From positions 1 to 64,000 of the forward strand of contig JAJZBV010000007.1 of NCBI GenBank assembly GCA_021851785.1: a stretch of DNA of 64,000 bases. Reading direction: 5' to 3'. This DNA comes from Pseudomonadota bacterium (GTDB taxonomy: Bacteria; Pseudomonadota; Alphaproteobacteria; Acetobacterales; Acetobacteraceae). Made by a program: the position numbers and the translations under genes. Positions 38,804 through 47,900 of this stretch are shown in pieces. Numbering within the stretch: position 1 is the first letter of the stretch; every line of letters starts with the position of its first letter. The notes below the pieces were generated by a model that made no database searches, was not told where the DNA came from, and worked only from the letters and a program-made list of their open reading frames with translations.

Positions 38804-39751
38804 ATGACGACGCGCAAGATCGCGACGGTGTTCGGCGGCGCCGGGTTCATCGGCCGCTACGTGGTCAAGCGCCTGGCGCGGAGCGGCGCGGTGGTGCGGG
38901 TGGCCAGCCGCGATCCCGAAAAGGCGCAGTTTTTGAAGCCGATGGGCGCGGTCGGGCAGATCGTGCCGCTTTACGCGCCGCTCGGCGATGAACACGCCGT
39001 CGCCCGCGCGGTCGAGGGGGCGGAGGCGGTGGTCAATCTGGTCGGCCTGCTCGCCGAGCGGCGGCCCGGCGATTTCGCCCGGGTTCATGCCGAGGGCGCG
39101 GAGCGGGTGGCAACGCGCGCGCGCGCCGCCGGGGTGCGCGGGCTCGTCCATGTCTCGGCGATCGGCGCCGATCCCGCGAGCCCGAGCCGCTATGCCGCGA
39201 CCAAGGGCGAGGGCGAGGCCAGAGTCCGCGCCGCCTTCCCGACCGCGACCATCCTCCGCCCCTCGGTGGTGTTCGGGCCGGAGGACGAGTTCTTCAACCG
39301 CCTCGGCCGGATCGCGCAGCTCTCCCCGATCATGCCGGTGATCGCCGGCGAGACCCGGATGCAGCCGGTCCATGTCGGCGATGTCGCCGATGCGATCATG
39401 GTCGCGCTCGACAACGCGGCCGCGTCCGGCGGCATCTACGAACTCGGCGGGCCGCGGGTCTGGCGGTTTCGCGACCTCGTCGCCTATGTCCTGAAAGTCA
39501 CCGGCCGGCGGCGGACGCTGGTCCCGCTGCCGATGGCGCTGGTCACGCTCGGCGCGGCGCTGGCCGAGCATTGGCCGGGGAAGCCGCTCACCCGCGATCA
39601 ATTGCTTTTACTCGCGCGCGACAATGTCGTCGCGCCGGGGGCGCCGGATCTGGCGGCGCTCGGGATCGCCCCGGTCCCGGTCGAACTGGTGGTGCCGGAA
39701 TATCTTCGGCGCTATCGCCGCGGCGGCTCGGCGGCGATGGTGAGCGTGTAA
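38804..39751 (+). CDS. complex I NDUFA9-like NAD(P)-binding protein
   Basis: KIATVFGGAGFIGRYVVKRLARSGAVVRVASRDPEKAQFLKPMGAVGQIVPLYAPL. Confidence 0.88.
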   Translation: MTTRKIATVFGGAGFIGRYVVKRLARSGAVVRVASRDPEKAQFLKPMGAVGQIVPLYAPLGDEHAVARAVEGAEAVVNLVGLLAERRPGDFARVHAEGAERVATRARAAGVRGLVHVSAIGADPASPSRYAATKGEGEARVRAAFPTATILRPSVVFGPEDEFFNRLGRIAQLSPIMPVIAGETRMQPVHVGDVADAIMVALDNAAASGGIYELGGPRVWRFRDLVAYVLKVTGRRRTLVPLPMALVTLGAALAEHWPGKPLTRDQLLLLARDNVVAPGAPDLAALGIAPVPVELVVPEYLRRYRRGGSAAMVSV

Positions 39752-39941
39752 AATACGCCCGGTATGTTACCCATTACCGAAAAATATTCCAACGATATGT
39801 CGTGCGGGGAAAGAAAACCGCTGAAATAGGTCTTATTTCGGACCTATTTTCGCTTTTTCCTCTCGCATCCTGGCCGCGCCTCCTTTATATGACGGGAGGC
39901 CGCAACGGCGCCGCTCGGCGTCCGCAACCGGGGAGTGGGAA

Positions 39942-41393
39942 ATGCCTGATCGCATGCTGAAATTCGTCCATCTGCCGCAACAGATGCCGGATAAGCGCGA
40001 CCTCGGCGCCCGGCGCAGCGATTTCGACGAGATCTACGCGCGTTTCGACCAGAAGGCGGCGGCGGCGCAGGCGAGCCGGTGCAGCCAGTGCGGCGTGCCG
40101 TTCTGTTCGGTGCATTGTCCGCTCCACAACAACATCCCGGACTGGCTGAAACTCACCGCCGAGGGCAGGCTCGAGGAAGCCTACGCGCTCTCCAGCGCCA
40201 CCAATAATTTCCCCGAGATCTGTGGCCGCATCTGCCCGCAGGACCGGCTCTGCGAGGGCAATTGCGTCATCGAGAAGGGTTTTGAGAGCGTCACCATCGG
40301 CGCCGTCGAGCGCTACATCACCGATACCGCCTTCGCCGAGGGCTGGGTCGCGCCGCGCCGGCCGGCCCGCGAGCGCGGGATCTCGATCGGCATCATCGGC
40401 GCCGGCCCGGCCGGGCTCGCGGCGGCGGAGGAACTCCGCGCCCAAGGCTACACCGTCCATGTCTATGACCGCCATGACCGGGTCGGCGGGCTGATGATCT
40501 ATGGCATCCCCAATTTCAAGCTGGAGAAGGAGATCGTGCTCCGGCGCTGGCGGCTGCTGGAAGCCGCCGGCATCCAGTTCCATACCAATATCGCCGTCGG
40601 GGGGGGCGCGGTCGGGCGCGATCTCGCCTTCGCCGATCTCCGCGCCCGCCACGCCGCGATTCTGATCGCGACCGGCGTCTATCTGCCGCGCGAGATCGGC
40701 GGCCCCGGCGCCGGGCTCCCCGGCATCGTCCCGGCGCTCGACTATCTCATCGCCGCCAACCGCCGCGGCCTCGGCGATGACGTGCCGGCGTTCGCGTCCG
40801 GCGATCTCAACGCCGCCGGCAAGCGCGTCGTCGTCATCGGCGGCGGCGATACCGCGATGGATTGCGTGCGCACCGCGGTCCGCCAAGGCGCGCGCTCGGT
40901 GCAATGCCTCTATCGCCGCGACCGCGCCAATATGCCGGGCTCGCTCCGGGAGGTGAAAAACGCCGAGGAGGAGGGCGTGGAGTTCCTCTGGCTCTCGGCG
41001 CCGGAGGCGTTTCTCGGCGAGGGATCGGTGAGCGGCGTGCGCGCGGTGCGTATGCGGCTCGGCCTTCCCGACGCTTCCGGGCGGCAATCGGTCGAGCCGG
41101 TGGCGGCGAGCCATTTCACCACCCCCGCCGATCTGGTGATCAAGGCGCTCGGCTTCGACCCCGAACCGCTTCCGGCGGCGTTCGGCGAGCCCGGCCTCGA
41201 GGTGACGCGCCACGGCACGCTCCGCCTCCAGCCGCGTGACTTCATGACCTCCCTCCCCGGCGTGTTCGCCGCCGGTGACATCGTGCGCGGCGCCAGCCTG
41301 GTGGTCTGGGCGATCCGCGACGGGCGGGATGCGGCTTCGCGGATGCACGCTTGGCTCGAGGCGCGGGCTTCCGTTCAGGCGGCGGCGGAATGA
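39942..41393 (+). CDS. gltD: glutamate synthase small subunit
   Basis: RCSQCGVPFCSVHCPLHNNIPDWLKL...ATNNFPEICGRICPQDRLCEGNCV; GIIGAGPAGLAAAEELRAQGYTV; IGGGDTAMDCVRTAVRQGA. Confidence 0.95.
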   Translation: MPDRMLKFVHLPQQMPDKRDLGARRSDFDEIYARFDQKAAAAQASRCSQCGVPFCSVHCPLHNNIPDWLKLTAEGRLEEAYALSSATNNFPEICGRICPQDRLCEGNCVIEKGFESVTIGAVERYITDTAFAEGWVAPRRPARERGISIGIIGAGPAGLAAAEELRAQGYTVHVYDRHDRVGGLMIYGIPNFKLEKEIVLRRWRLLEAAGIQFHTNIAVGGGAVGRDLAFADLRARHAAILIATGVYLPREIGGPGAGLPGIVPALDYLIAANRRGLGDDVPAFASGDLNAAGKRVVVIGGGDTAMDCVRTAVRQGARSVQCLYRRDRANMPGSLREVKNAEEEGVEFLWLSAPEAFLGEGSVSGVRAVRMRLGLPDASGRQSVEPVAASHFTTPADLVIKALGFDPEPLPAAFGEPGLEVTRHGTLRLQPRDFMTSLPGVFAAGDIVRGASLVVWAIRDGRDAASRMHAWLEARASVQAAAE

Positions 41394-41878
41394 AGCGCCC
41401 CCTCCCCGCCCTCGCCCTGCTCATGCTCGCCGCCCTCGCCCCGCGCCCGGCCGGCGCCGATGGCGCGGCGCTCGCCGAGGCGCGACAACTTGCCGACATC
41501 ACCGCCTCGGAGGGCGCGATGGCGCAGGTGATGGCGATGATGCGCGAACGCATGATCACCATCATCACCGCCGCCGGCGCGCCCTCGGCCGAGGAGGCGG
41601 GCAAGATCGTCGATACCGTCCTGATGCCGGAGTTTCATGCCGCCCTCCCCGATCTCAAGCGGCAAATGGCGGCGATCTGGGTGGGCGCGCTCTCGGCCGC
41701 CGATCTTCATGCCGTCGTCGCGTTCTATCAGACGCCGGCGGGACAGCATCTTTTGGCGGCGCTGCCGGCGATCACCGGCAAAAGCATCGAGACCGGCATG
41801 ATCTGGGGCCAGAAAACCGCCCGCGAGGCGGTGGAAAAACACGCCGATGAGCTGCGCAAGCGCGGCATCAGGGTCTGA
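41390..41878 (+). CDS. DUF2059 domain-containing exported protein
   Basis: Signal peptide MKRPLPALALLMLAALAPRPAGA; AVVAFYQTPAGQHLLAALPAIT is DUF2059-typical. Confidence 0.82.
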   Translation: MKRPLPALALLMLAALAPRPAGADGAALAEARQLADITASEGAMAQVMAMMRERMITIITAAGAPSAEEAGKIVDTVLMPEFHAALPDLKRQMAAIWVGALSAADLHAVVAFYQTPAGQHLLAALPAITGKSIETGMIWGQKTAREAVEKHADELRKRGIRV

Positions 41879-41888
41879 GGAGCACGCG

Positions 41889-44800
41889 ATGAGCGACGAA
41901 ACCGCAACCGATTTCCTCGCCGCCTGGGCGCAAAACACTGCCCGCCTCGGCGAAACCTATGATCCCGCGCAGGAGCATGATTCCTGCGGCGTCGGCCTGG
42001 TCTGCGCACTTGACGGCAAAAAGCGGCGCGATGTCGTGCAGGCCGGGATCGACGCCTTGCGCGCGGTCTGGCATCGCGGCGCCGTCGACGCCGACGGCAA
42101 GACCGGCGACGGCGCCGGCATCCATATCGAAATCCCGCAGGATTTCTTCATCGAGGCGGTCGAGCGCGGCGGCGACACGCTGCGCTATCCCGGGCCGATC
42201 GCGGTCGGGCAGGTGTTCTTGCCGAAAACCGATCTCTCGGCGCAGGAACATTGCCGCGAGATCGTGGAAAGCGAAATCCTCGCCTTCGGCTACGCCATCT
42301 ATGGCTGGCGGCAGGTGCCGATCAATGTCGGCTGCATCGGCGAGAAGGCGAACGCGACCCGGCCCGAGATCGAGCAGATCATGATCGGCAACGCCCGCAA
42401 TGCCGACCCCGAGACCTTCGAGCGCGACCTCTTCGTCATTCGCCGCCGGATCGAGAAACTCGCGGCGCAAGCGCAGATTCCCGAACTCTATTTCTGCTCC
42501 CTCTCGGCCCGCTCGATCATCTACAAGGGCATGTTCCTCGCCGAGAGCCTCACCGATTTCTACCCCGATCTGCTCGATCCGCGCTTCGTCTCGCGCTTTG
42601 CGATCTATCATCAGCGCTATTCGACCAACACCTTCCCGACCTGGCGCCTCGCCCAGCCGTTCCGAAGGCTCGCCCATAACGGCGAGATCAATACCCTCGC
42701 CGGCAACGTCAACTGGATGAAGAGCCATGAGACGCGGCTCGCGGCCGGCGGGCTCGATCCCTATCTCGACGACATCAAGCCGGTGGTGCAGGCGGGTGGC
42801 TCGGACACCGCGATCCTCGATAACGTCTTCGAGCTTCTGGTCCATGCCGGGCGCGACGCGCCGATGGCCAAGGCGCTGATGATCCCGGCCAGCATCGGCC
42901 AGGACGCGACGATGCCCAAAGCCCATCGCGACATGTTCCTCTATTGCAACGCGGTGATGGAGCCGTGGGACGGGCCGGCGGCGGTGACCGCGACCGATGG
43001 GCGCTGGGTGATCGCCGGGCTCGACCGCAATGGTCTGCGCCCGCTGCGCTATACCATCACCCGCGATCATCTCCTCATCGTCGGCTCCGAGACCGGCATG
43101 GTGAAGCTCGACGAGGTCGAGATCGTCGAGAAGGGCCGCGTCGGCCCCGGCCAGACCATCGCCGTCGATCTCGATCACGCGCGCTTCTACGGCGATGGCG
43201 AACTCAAGGACCGGCTCGCCGCGCGCCATGATTTCGGCGCCTGGGTCAAGCATATCCGCGAAATCGACCATATCGTGCGCGCCGATGCCTCCGAGCCGGT
43301 GGCGTTCACGGGAGAAGCGCTCCGGCGGCGGCAGATCGCGGTCGGCATTTCGCTCGAGGATCTCGAACTGATCCTCCACCCGATGGTCGAGGACGCGAGC
43401 GAGGCGGTCGGCTCCATGGGCGACGACACCCCGATCGCGGTGCTGTCGGAGCGCTATCGCGGCCTCCATCATTTCTTCCGCCAGGCGTTCAGCCAGGTGA
43501 CCAATCCGCCGATCGACAGCCTGCGCGAAACCCGGGTGATGTCGCTCAAGACCCGGCTCGGCAATCTCGGCAACGTGCTCGACGAGGACGCGAGCCAGTG
43601 CGATCTCCTGCAACTCGAAAGCCCGGTGCTCTCGAACGCCGAGTTCCAGGCGATGGCGACCTATATGGGTGCCTCCGCGGTGATCGTCGATTGCACGTTT
43701 CCGGTGACCGATGGCGAGGCCGGGCTCCGCGCCGCGCTCGATCGCATCCGCCGGGAGGCCGAGGAAGGGGTGCGCGCCGGCGCGACCCATGTCATCCTGA
43801 CCGACGAGGCGCTGTCCGAGACGCGCGCGCCGATCCCGATGATTCTCGCGACCGGCGCCGTCCATACCCATCTCGTGCGCCAGAGTCTGCGCACCTTCAC
43901 CTCGCTCAACGTGCGCGCCGGCGAATGCCATGACGTGCATTACTTCGCCGTCCTCATCGGCGTCGGCGCGACGACGGTGAATGCCTATCTCGCGCAGGAG
44001 GCGATCGCGGATCGCCAGAGGCGCGGCCTGTTCGGCGATATGTCGCTGAAAACCGCTGTCCAGCGCTACAAGAAAGCGGTCGATAAGGGGTTGCTGAAAG
44101 TGATGTCGAAGATGGGCATCGCGGTGATCTCGTCTTATCGCGGCGGCTATAATTTCGAGGCGATCGGCTTGTCGCGCGCCCTCGTCGCCGAGTTTTTCCC
44201 CGGCATGCCGTCACGCATTTCCGGGATCGGCCTTGCCGGCATCGCGCGCCGGGGGCTCGATCTGCACAAGACCGCGTGGCGGGGCGAGGCCGGGACGCTG
44301 CCCATCGGCGGGCTTTATAAGCTTCGCCGCCGCGGCGAGGCGCACGGCTTCGAGGCCGGGCTCATCCACACCCTGCAAACCGCGGTCGCGACCGACAGCT
44401 ACACCACCTATCGCCGCTATGCCGACATGGTGCGCAAGATGCCGCCGATCGCGCTCCGCGATCTGCTCGATTTCCGCGCCGGGCCGACGCCGATTGCGAT
44501 CGACGAGGTGGAAAGCATCACCGAGATCCGAAAACGCCTGCTGGCGCCTGGGATTTCGCTCGGCGCCCTGAGCCCGGAGGCGCATGAGACGCTGTCCATC
44601 GCGATGAACCGGATCGGCGCGCGTTCGGATTCCGGCGAAGGCGGCGAGGATCCGAAGCGCGCCTTGCCGCGCCCGAACGGCGACAATGCTTCTTCCGCGA
44701 TCAAGCAGATCGCCTCCGGCCGGTTCGGCGTCACCGCCGAATATCTCAATAATTGCCGCGAGATCGAGATCAAGGTGGCGCAGGGCGCCAAACCCGGCGA

Positions 44801-46418
44801 GGGCGGGCAGTTGCCCGGCTTCAAGGTGACGGAACTGATCGCGAAACTCCGCCATTCGACACCGGGCGTCATGCTGATCAGCCCGCCGCCGCATCACGAC
44901 ATCTATTCGATCGAGGATCTGGCGCAGCTCATCTATGATCTGAAGCAGATCAACCCCGAGGCCACGGTTTGCGTGAAGCTCGTCGCGCGAAGCGGCATCG
45001 GCACCATCGCCGCCGGCGTCGCCAAGGCCAAAGCCGATGCCATCCTGATCTCGGGTCACGCCGGCGGCACCGGGGCGAGCCCGCAAAGCTCGATCAAATA
45101 TGCCGGTCTGCCGTGGGAGATGGGGCTTTCGGAGACGCATCAGGTTCTGATGCTCAACCGTCTCCGCCATCGCGTGAAACTGCGCACCGATGGCGGCATC
45201 AAGACCGGGCGCGACGTGGTGATCGCGGCGATGCTGGGGGCGGAGGAATTCGGCATCGGCACCACATCCCTGATCGCCATGGGCTGCATCATGGTGCGGC
45301 AATGCCATTCCAACACCTGCCCGGTCGGCGTCTGCACCCAGGATGAGACTCTCCGCGCCAAGTTCGAGGGCACGGCGGAGAAGGTGATCAATCTCTTCTC
45401 CTTCATCGCCGAGGATGTGCGCGGCATTCTCGCCTCCCTTGGCGTCCGAAGCCTCGCCGAGGTGATCGGCCGCACCGACATGCTGCATCAGGTCAGCCGG
45501 GGCTCGGAGATCCTCGACGATCTCGATCTCAACCCGCTGCTGGTGCAGGCCGATCCCGGCCCCTATGCGCGCTATTGCACGGTGAGCGGGCGGAACGAGG
45601 TGCCGGAGACGCTGGATGCGCAGATGATCGCCGACGCCGCGGCGTTTTTCGAGCACGGCGAGAAGATGCAGTTGCAATACACGATCCGCAACACCCATCG
45701 CGCCGTGGGCACGAAATTCTCGTCGAAAATCGTCCGCAAGCTCGGCCGCGCGCAGTTGCAGCCCGATCACGTCACGGTCAGGCTGCGCGGCTCGGCCGGC
45801 CAATCGCTCGGGGCGTTTGCGGTGCGCGGGCTGAAGCTGGAGGTGTTCGGCGACGCCAATGATTATGTCGGCAAGGGGCTTTCGGGGGCGACGATCGTCG
45901 TCCGCCCGGCGCCGTCCTCGACATTGCACAGCCCCGACAACACCATCATCGGCAACACCGTGCTCTATGGCGCGACCGCCGGCGCCTTGTTCGCCGCGGG
46001 CCAGGCGGGCGAGCGCTTCGCTGTCCGCAATTCCGGCGCGATCGCGGTTATCGAGGGCTGCGGCGCCAATGGCTGCGAATACATGACCGGCGGCACGGTG
46101 GTCATTCTCGGCGCGGTCGGCGATAATTTCGGCGCCGGCTTCACCGGCGGCATGGCCTTCGTCCATGACCCGGCGGGATTGTTCGAAAAACGCCTCAACC
46201 CCGAGACGCTTTCCTGGCAGCGCGTCGCGACCAGCCATTGGGAGGCGACGCTGCGCGCTCTCATCTCACGCCATGTGGAGGAAACCGCGAGCCGCTACGC
46301 CGCCATGATCCTCCATGACTGGGACCGCTCGCTGCCGCATTTCTGGCAGGTGGTGCCCAAGGAATACGTGAAATACCTGCCCGAGGCGCTGACCCCGGCG
46401 ATGGCAGAGCGGGCCTGA
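41889..46418 (+). CDS. gltB: glutamate synthase large subunit
   Basis: EHDSCGVGLVCALDGKKRRDVVQAGIDALRAVWHRGA class II GATase N-terminus; LVARSGIGTIAAGVAKAKADAILISGHAGGTGASPQSSIKYAGLPWEMGLSETHQVL; CHSNTCPVGVCTQD. Confidence 0.97.
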   Translation: MSDETATDFLAAWAQNTARLGETYDPAQEHDSCGVGLVCALDGKKRRDVVQAGIDALRAVWHRGAVDADGKTGDGAGIHIEIPQDFFIEAVERGGDTLRYPGPIAVGQVFLPKTDLSAQEHCREIVESEILAFGYAIYGWRQVPINVGCIGEKANATRPEIEQIMIGNARNADPETFERDLFVIRRRIEKLAAQAQIPELYFCSLSARSIIYKGMFLAESLTDFYPDLLDPRFVSRFAIYHQRYSTNTFPTWRLAQPFRRLAHNGEINTLAGNVNWMKSHETRLAAGGLDPYLDDIKPVVQAGGSDTAILDNVFELLVHAGRDAPMAKALMIPASIGQDATMPKAHRDMFLYCNAVMEPWDGPAAVTATDGRWVIAGLDRNGLRPLRYTITRDHLLIVGSETGMVKLDEVEIVEKGRVGPGQTIAVDLDHARFYGDGELKDRLAARHDFGAWVKHIREIDHIVRADASEPVAFTGEALRRRQIAVGISLEDLELILHPMVEDASEAVGSMGDDTPIAVLSERYRGLHHFFRQAFSQVTNPPIDSLRETRVMSLKTRLGNLGNVLDEDASQCDLLQLESPVLSNAEFQAMATYMGASAVIVDCTFPVTDGEAGLRAALDRIRREAEEGVRAGATHVILTDEALSETRAPIPMILATGAVHTHLVRQSLRTFTSLNVRAGECHDVHYFAVLIGVGATTVNAYLAQEAIADRQRRGLFGDMSLKTAVQRYKKAVDKGLLKVMSKMGIAVISSYRGGYNFEAIGLSRALVAEFFPGMPSRISGIGLAGIARRGLDLHKTAWRGEAGTLPIGGLYKLRRRGEAHGFEAGLIHTLQTAVATDSYTTYRRYADMVRKMPPIALRDLLDFRAGPTPIAIDEVESITEIRKRLLAPGISLGALSPEAHETLSIAMNRIGARSDSGEGGEDPKRALPRPNGDNASSAIKQIASGRFGVTAEYLNNCREIEIKVAQGAKPGEGGQLPGFKVTELIAKLRHSTPGVMLISPPPHHDIYSIEDLAQLIYDLKQINPEATVCVKLVARSGIGTIAAGVAKAKADAILISGHAGGTGASPQSSIKYAGLPWEMGLSETHQVLMLNRLRHRVKLRTDGGIKTGRDVVIAAMLGAEEFGIGTTSLIAMGCIMVRQCHSNTCPVGVCTQDETLRAKFEGTAEKVINLFSFIAEDVRGILASLGVRSLAEVIGRTDMLHQVSRGSEILDDLDLNPLLVQADPGPYARYCTVSGRNEVPETLDAQMIADAAAFFEHGEKMQLQYTIRNTHRAVGTKFSSKIVRKLGRAQLQPDHVTVRLRGSAGQSLGAFAVRGLKLEVFGDANDYVGKGLSGATIVVRPAPSSTLHSPDNTIIGNTVLYGATAGALFAAGQAGERFAVRNSGAIAVIEGCGANGCEYMTGGTVVILGAVGDNFGAGFTGGMAFVHDPAGLFEKRLNPETLSWQRVATSHWEATLRALISRHVEETASRYAAMILHDWDRSLPHFWQVVPKEYVKYLPEALTPAMAERA

Positions 46419-46562
46419 GCGCCGCCGGAGGGAATGCCCGGGATTGGACAATCCCGTCATGCTTCTGTAAGGAAACCGCGCCCATTCCCGCCGATCCCGC
46501 CTTCCGGGATCCCGGCGGACGTGGGCGGGTGGACTCGTCGGAATCAAGCAAGGAAATCTCTC

Positions 46563-47825
46563 GTGCAACACGTTGTTCCGGGCGATGTCGCCTGGGTTCT
46601 GGTCAGCACTGTCCTGGTGCTGCTGATGACGGTTCCCGGCCTTGCGCTGTTTTATGCCGGCATGGTCCGCAAGAAGAACGTGCTGGCGATCATGATGCAA
46701 TCCTTCATCCTGTGCGCCGCGATGACCGTCGTCTGGATGATCATCGGCTATTCGCTCGCCTTCACGAACGGCAATGCCTGGCTCGGTGATTTCTCGCGGC
46801 TGTTCCTGACCGGGCTCGCCGAGACCTGGGACAAGCCGTTCACGCTCGGCGCCGGAACCGCCGCGGCGCAGCCGACGACCATCCCGGAATCGGTATTCCT
46901 GATGTTCCAGATGGCTTTCGCCATCATCACCCCGGCGGTGGTGACCGGAAGCTGCGCCGACCGGATGAAGTTCTCGGCGCTGCTGGTGTTTTTCACGCTT
47001 TGGTCGCTGGTGGTCTATGCCCCGCTCGCGCATTGGGTCTGGGCGCCGAACGGTTGGCTCGCGCACATGGGCGTCGCGGATTTCGCCGGCGGCACGGTGG
47101 TGGAGATCAATTGCGGCATTTCCGGCCTGGTATGCGCGCTGATGCTCGGCCGGCGCCTCGGCTATGGCCAGGAGAACATGGCCCCCTGGAATCTCAGCTA
47201 CGCCGTGATCGGCGCCGCGCTGCTCTGGGTCGGCTGGATCGGGTTCAACTCCGGCGGCGCCATGGGGGCGAACGGGCGCGCCGGCCTCGCGGTGCTGGCG
47301 ACCCAGATCTCGGCCGCCGGCGGGACGCTGAGCTGGACCTTGGTCGAATGGTTCCTGCGCGGCAAACCCTCGGTCCTCGGGGCCATTTCCGGGGCCGTCG
47401 CCGGTCTCGTGGCGATCACCCCGGCGGCCGGCTTCGTCCTCCCCGGCATTGCGCTCGGCATCGGGCTGGTCGCCGGCGTGGTGTGTTTCTGGGCCACGAC
47501 CAGCCTCAAGGCGACGCTCGGCTATGACGACAGTCTCGACGCCTTCGGCGTGCATGGCGTCGGCGGCATCATCGGCACCCTCGCCACCGGCTGGTTCGCC
47601 TTCGGGCCGCTGACCGCGACGCCGGCCACCCCGGCCGGCGCCTATATCGGCGGGCCGCATCTTCTCGGCATCCAGGCGGTCGCGGTCGCGGCGACCATCC
47701 TCTGGTGCGGCGCGGCGAGCTGGGTTTTGCTGAAAATCACCGATCTCGCGGTCGGCCTTCGGGTCACGCGCGATCAAGAACGGGAAGGTCTCGACATCGT
47801 CCTCCACGGCGAGCAGGTTTTCTGA
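46563..47825 (+). CDS. amt: ammonium transporter
   Basis: VLLMTVPGLALFYAGMVRKKNVLAIMMQSFI; DFAGGTVVEINCGISGLVCAL; DDSLDAFGVHGVGGIIGTLATG. Probable GTG start at 46563. Confidence 0.93.
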   Translation: MQHVVPGDVAWVLVSTVLVLLMTVPGLALFYAGMVRKKNVLAIMMQSFILCAAMTVVWMIIGYSLAFTNGNAWLGDFSRLFLTGLAETWDKPFTLGAGTAAAQPTTIPESVFLMFQMAFAIITPAVVTGSCADRMKFSALLVFFTLWSLVVYAPLAHWVWAPNGWLAHMGVADFAGGTVVEINCGISGLVCALMLGRRLGYGQENMAPWNLSYAVIGAALLWVGWIGFNSGGAMGANGRAGLAVLATQISAAGGTLSWTLVEWFLRGKPSVLGAISGAVAGLVAITPAAGFVLPGIALGIGLVAGVVCFWATTSLKATLGYDDSLDAFGVHGVGGIIGTLATGWFAFGPLTATPATPAGAYIGGPHLLGIQAVAVAATILWCGAASWVLLKITDLAVGLRVTRDQEREGLDIVLHGEQVF

Positions 47826-47900
47826 GCCGACAGCGCCGGACTTTCGCCGCGAATCGGTATAGCATCGCGCCGGCGCATACCCGCGCCGTTGGGGGCATGG

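Noticed and set aside
41868-46238. 690-aa and 675-aa minus-strand ORFs
   Set aside because: Antisense of gltB; no independent coding evidence.
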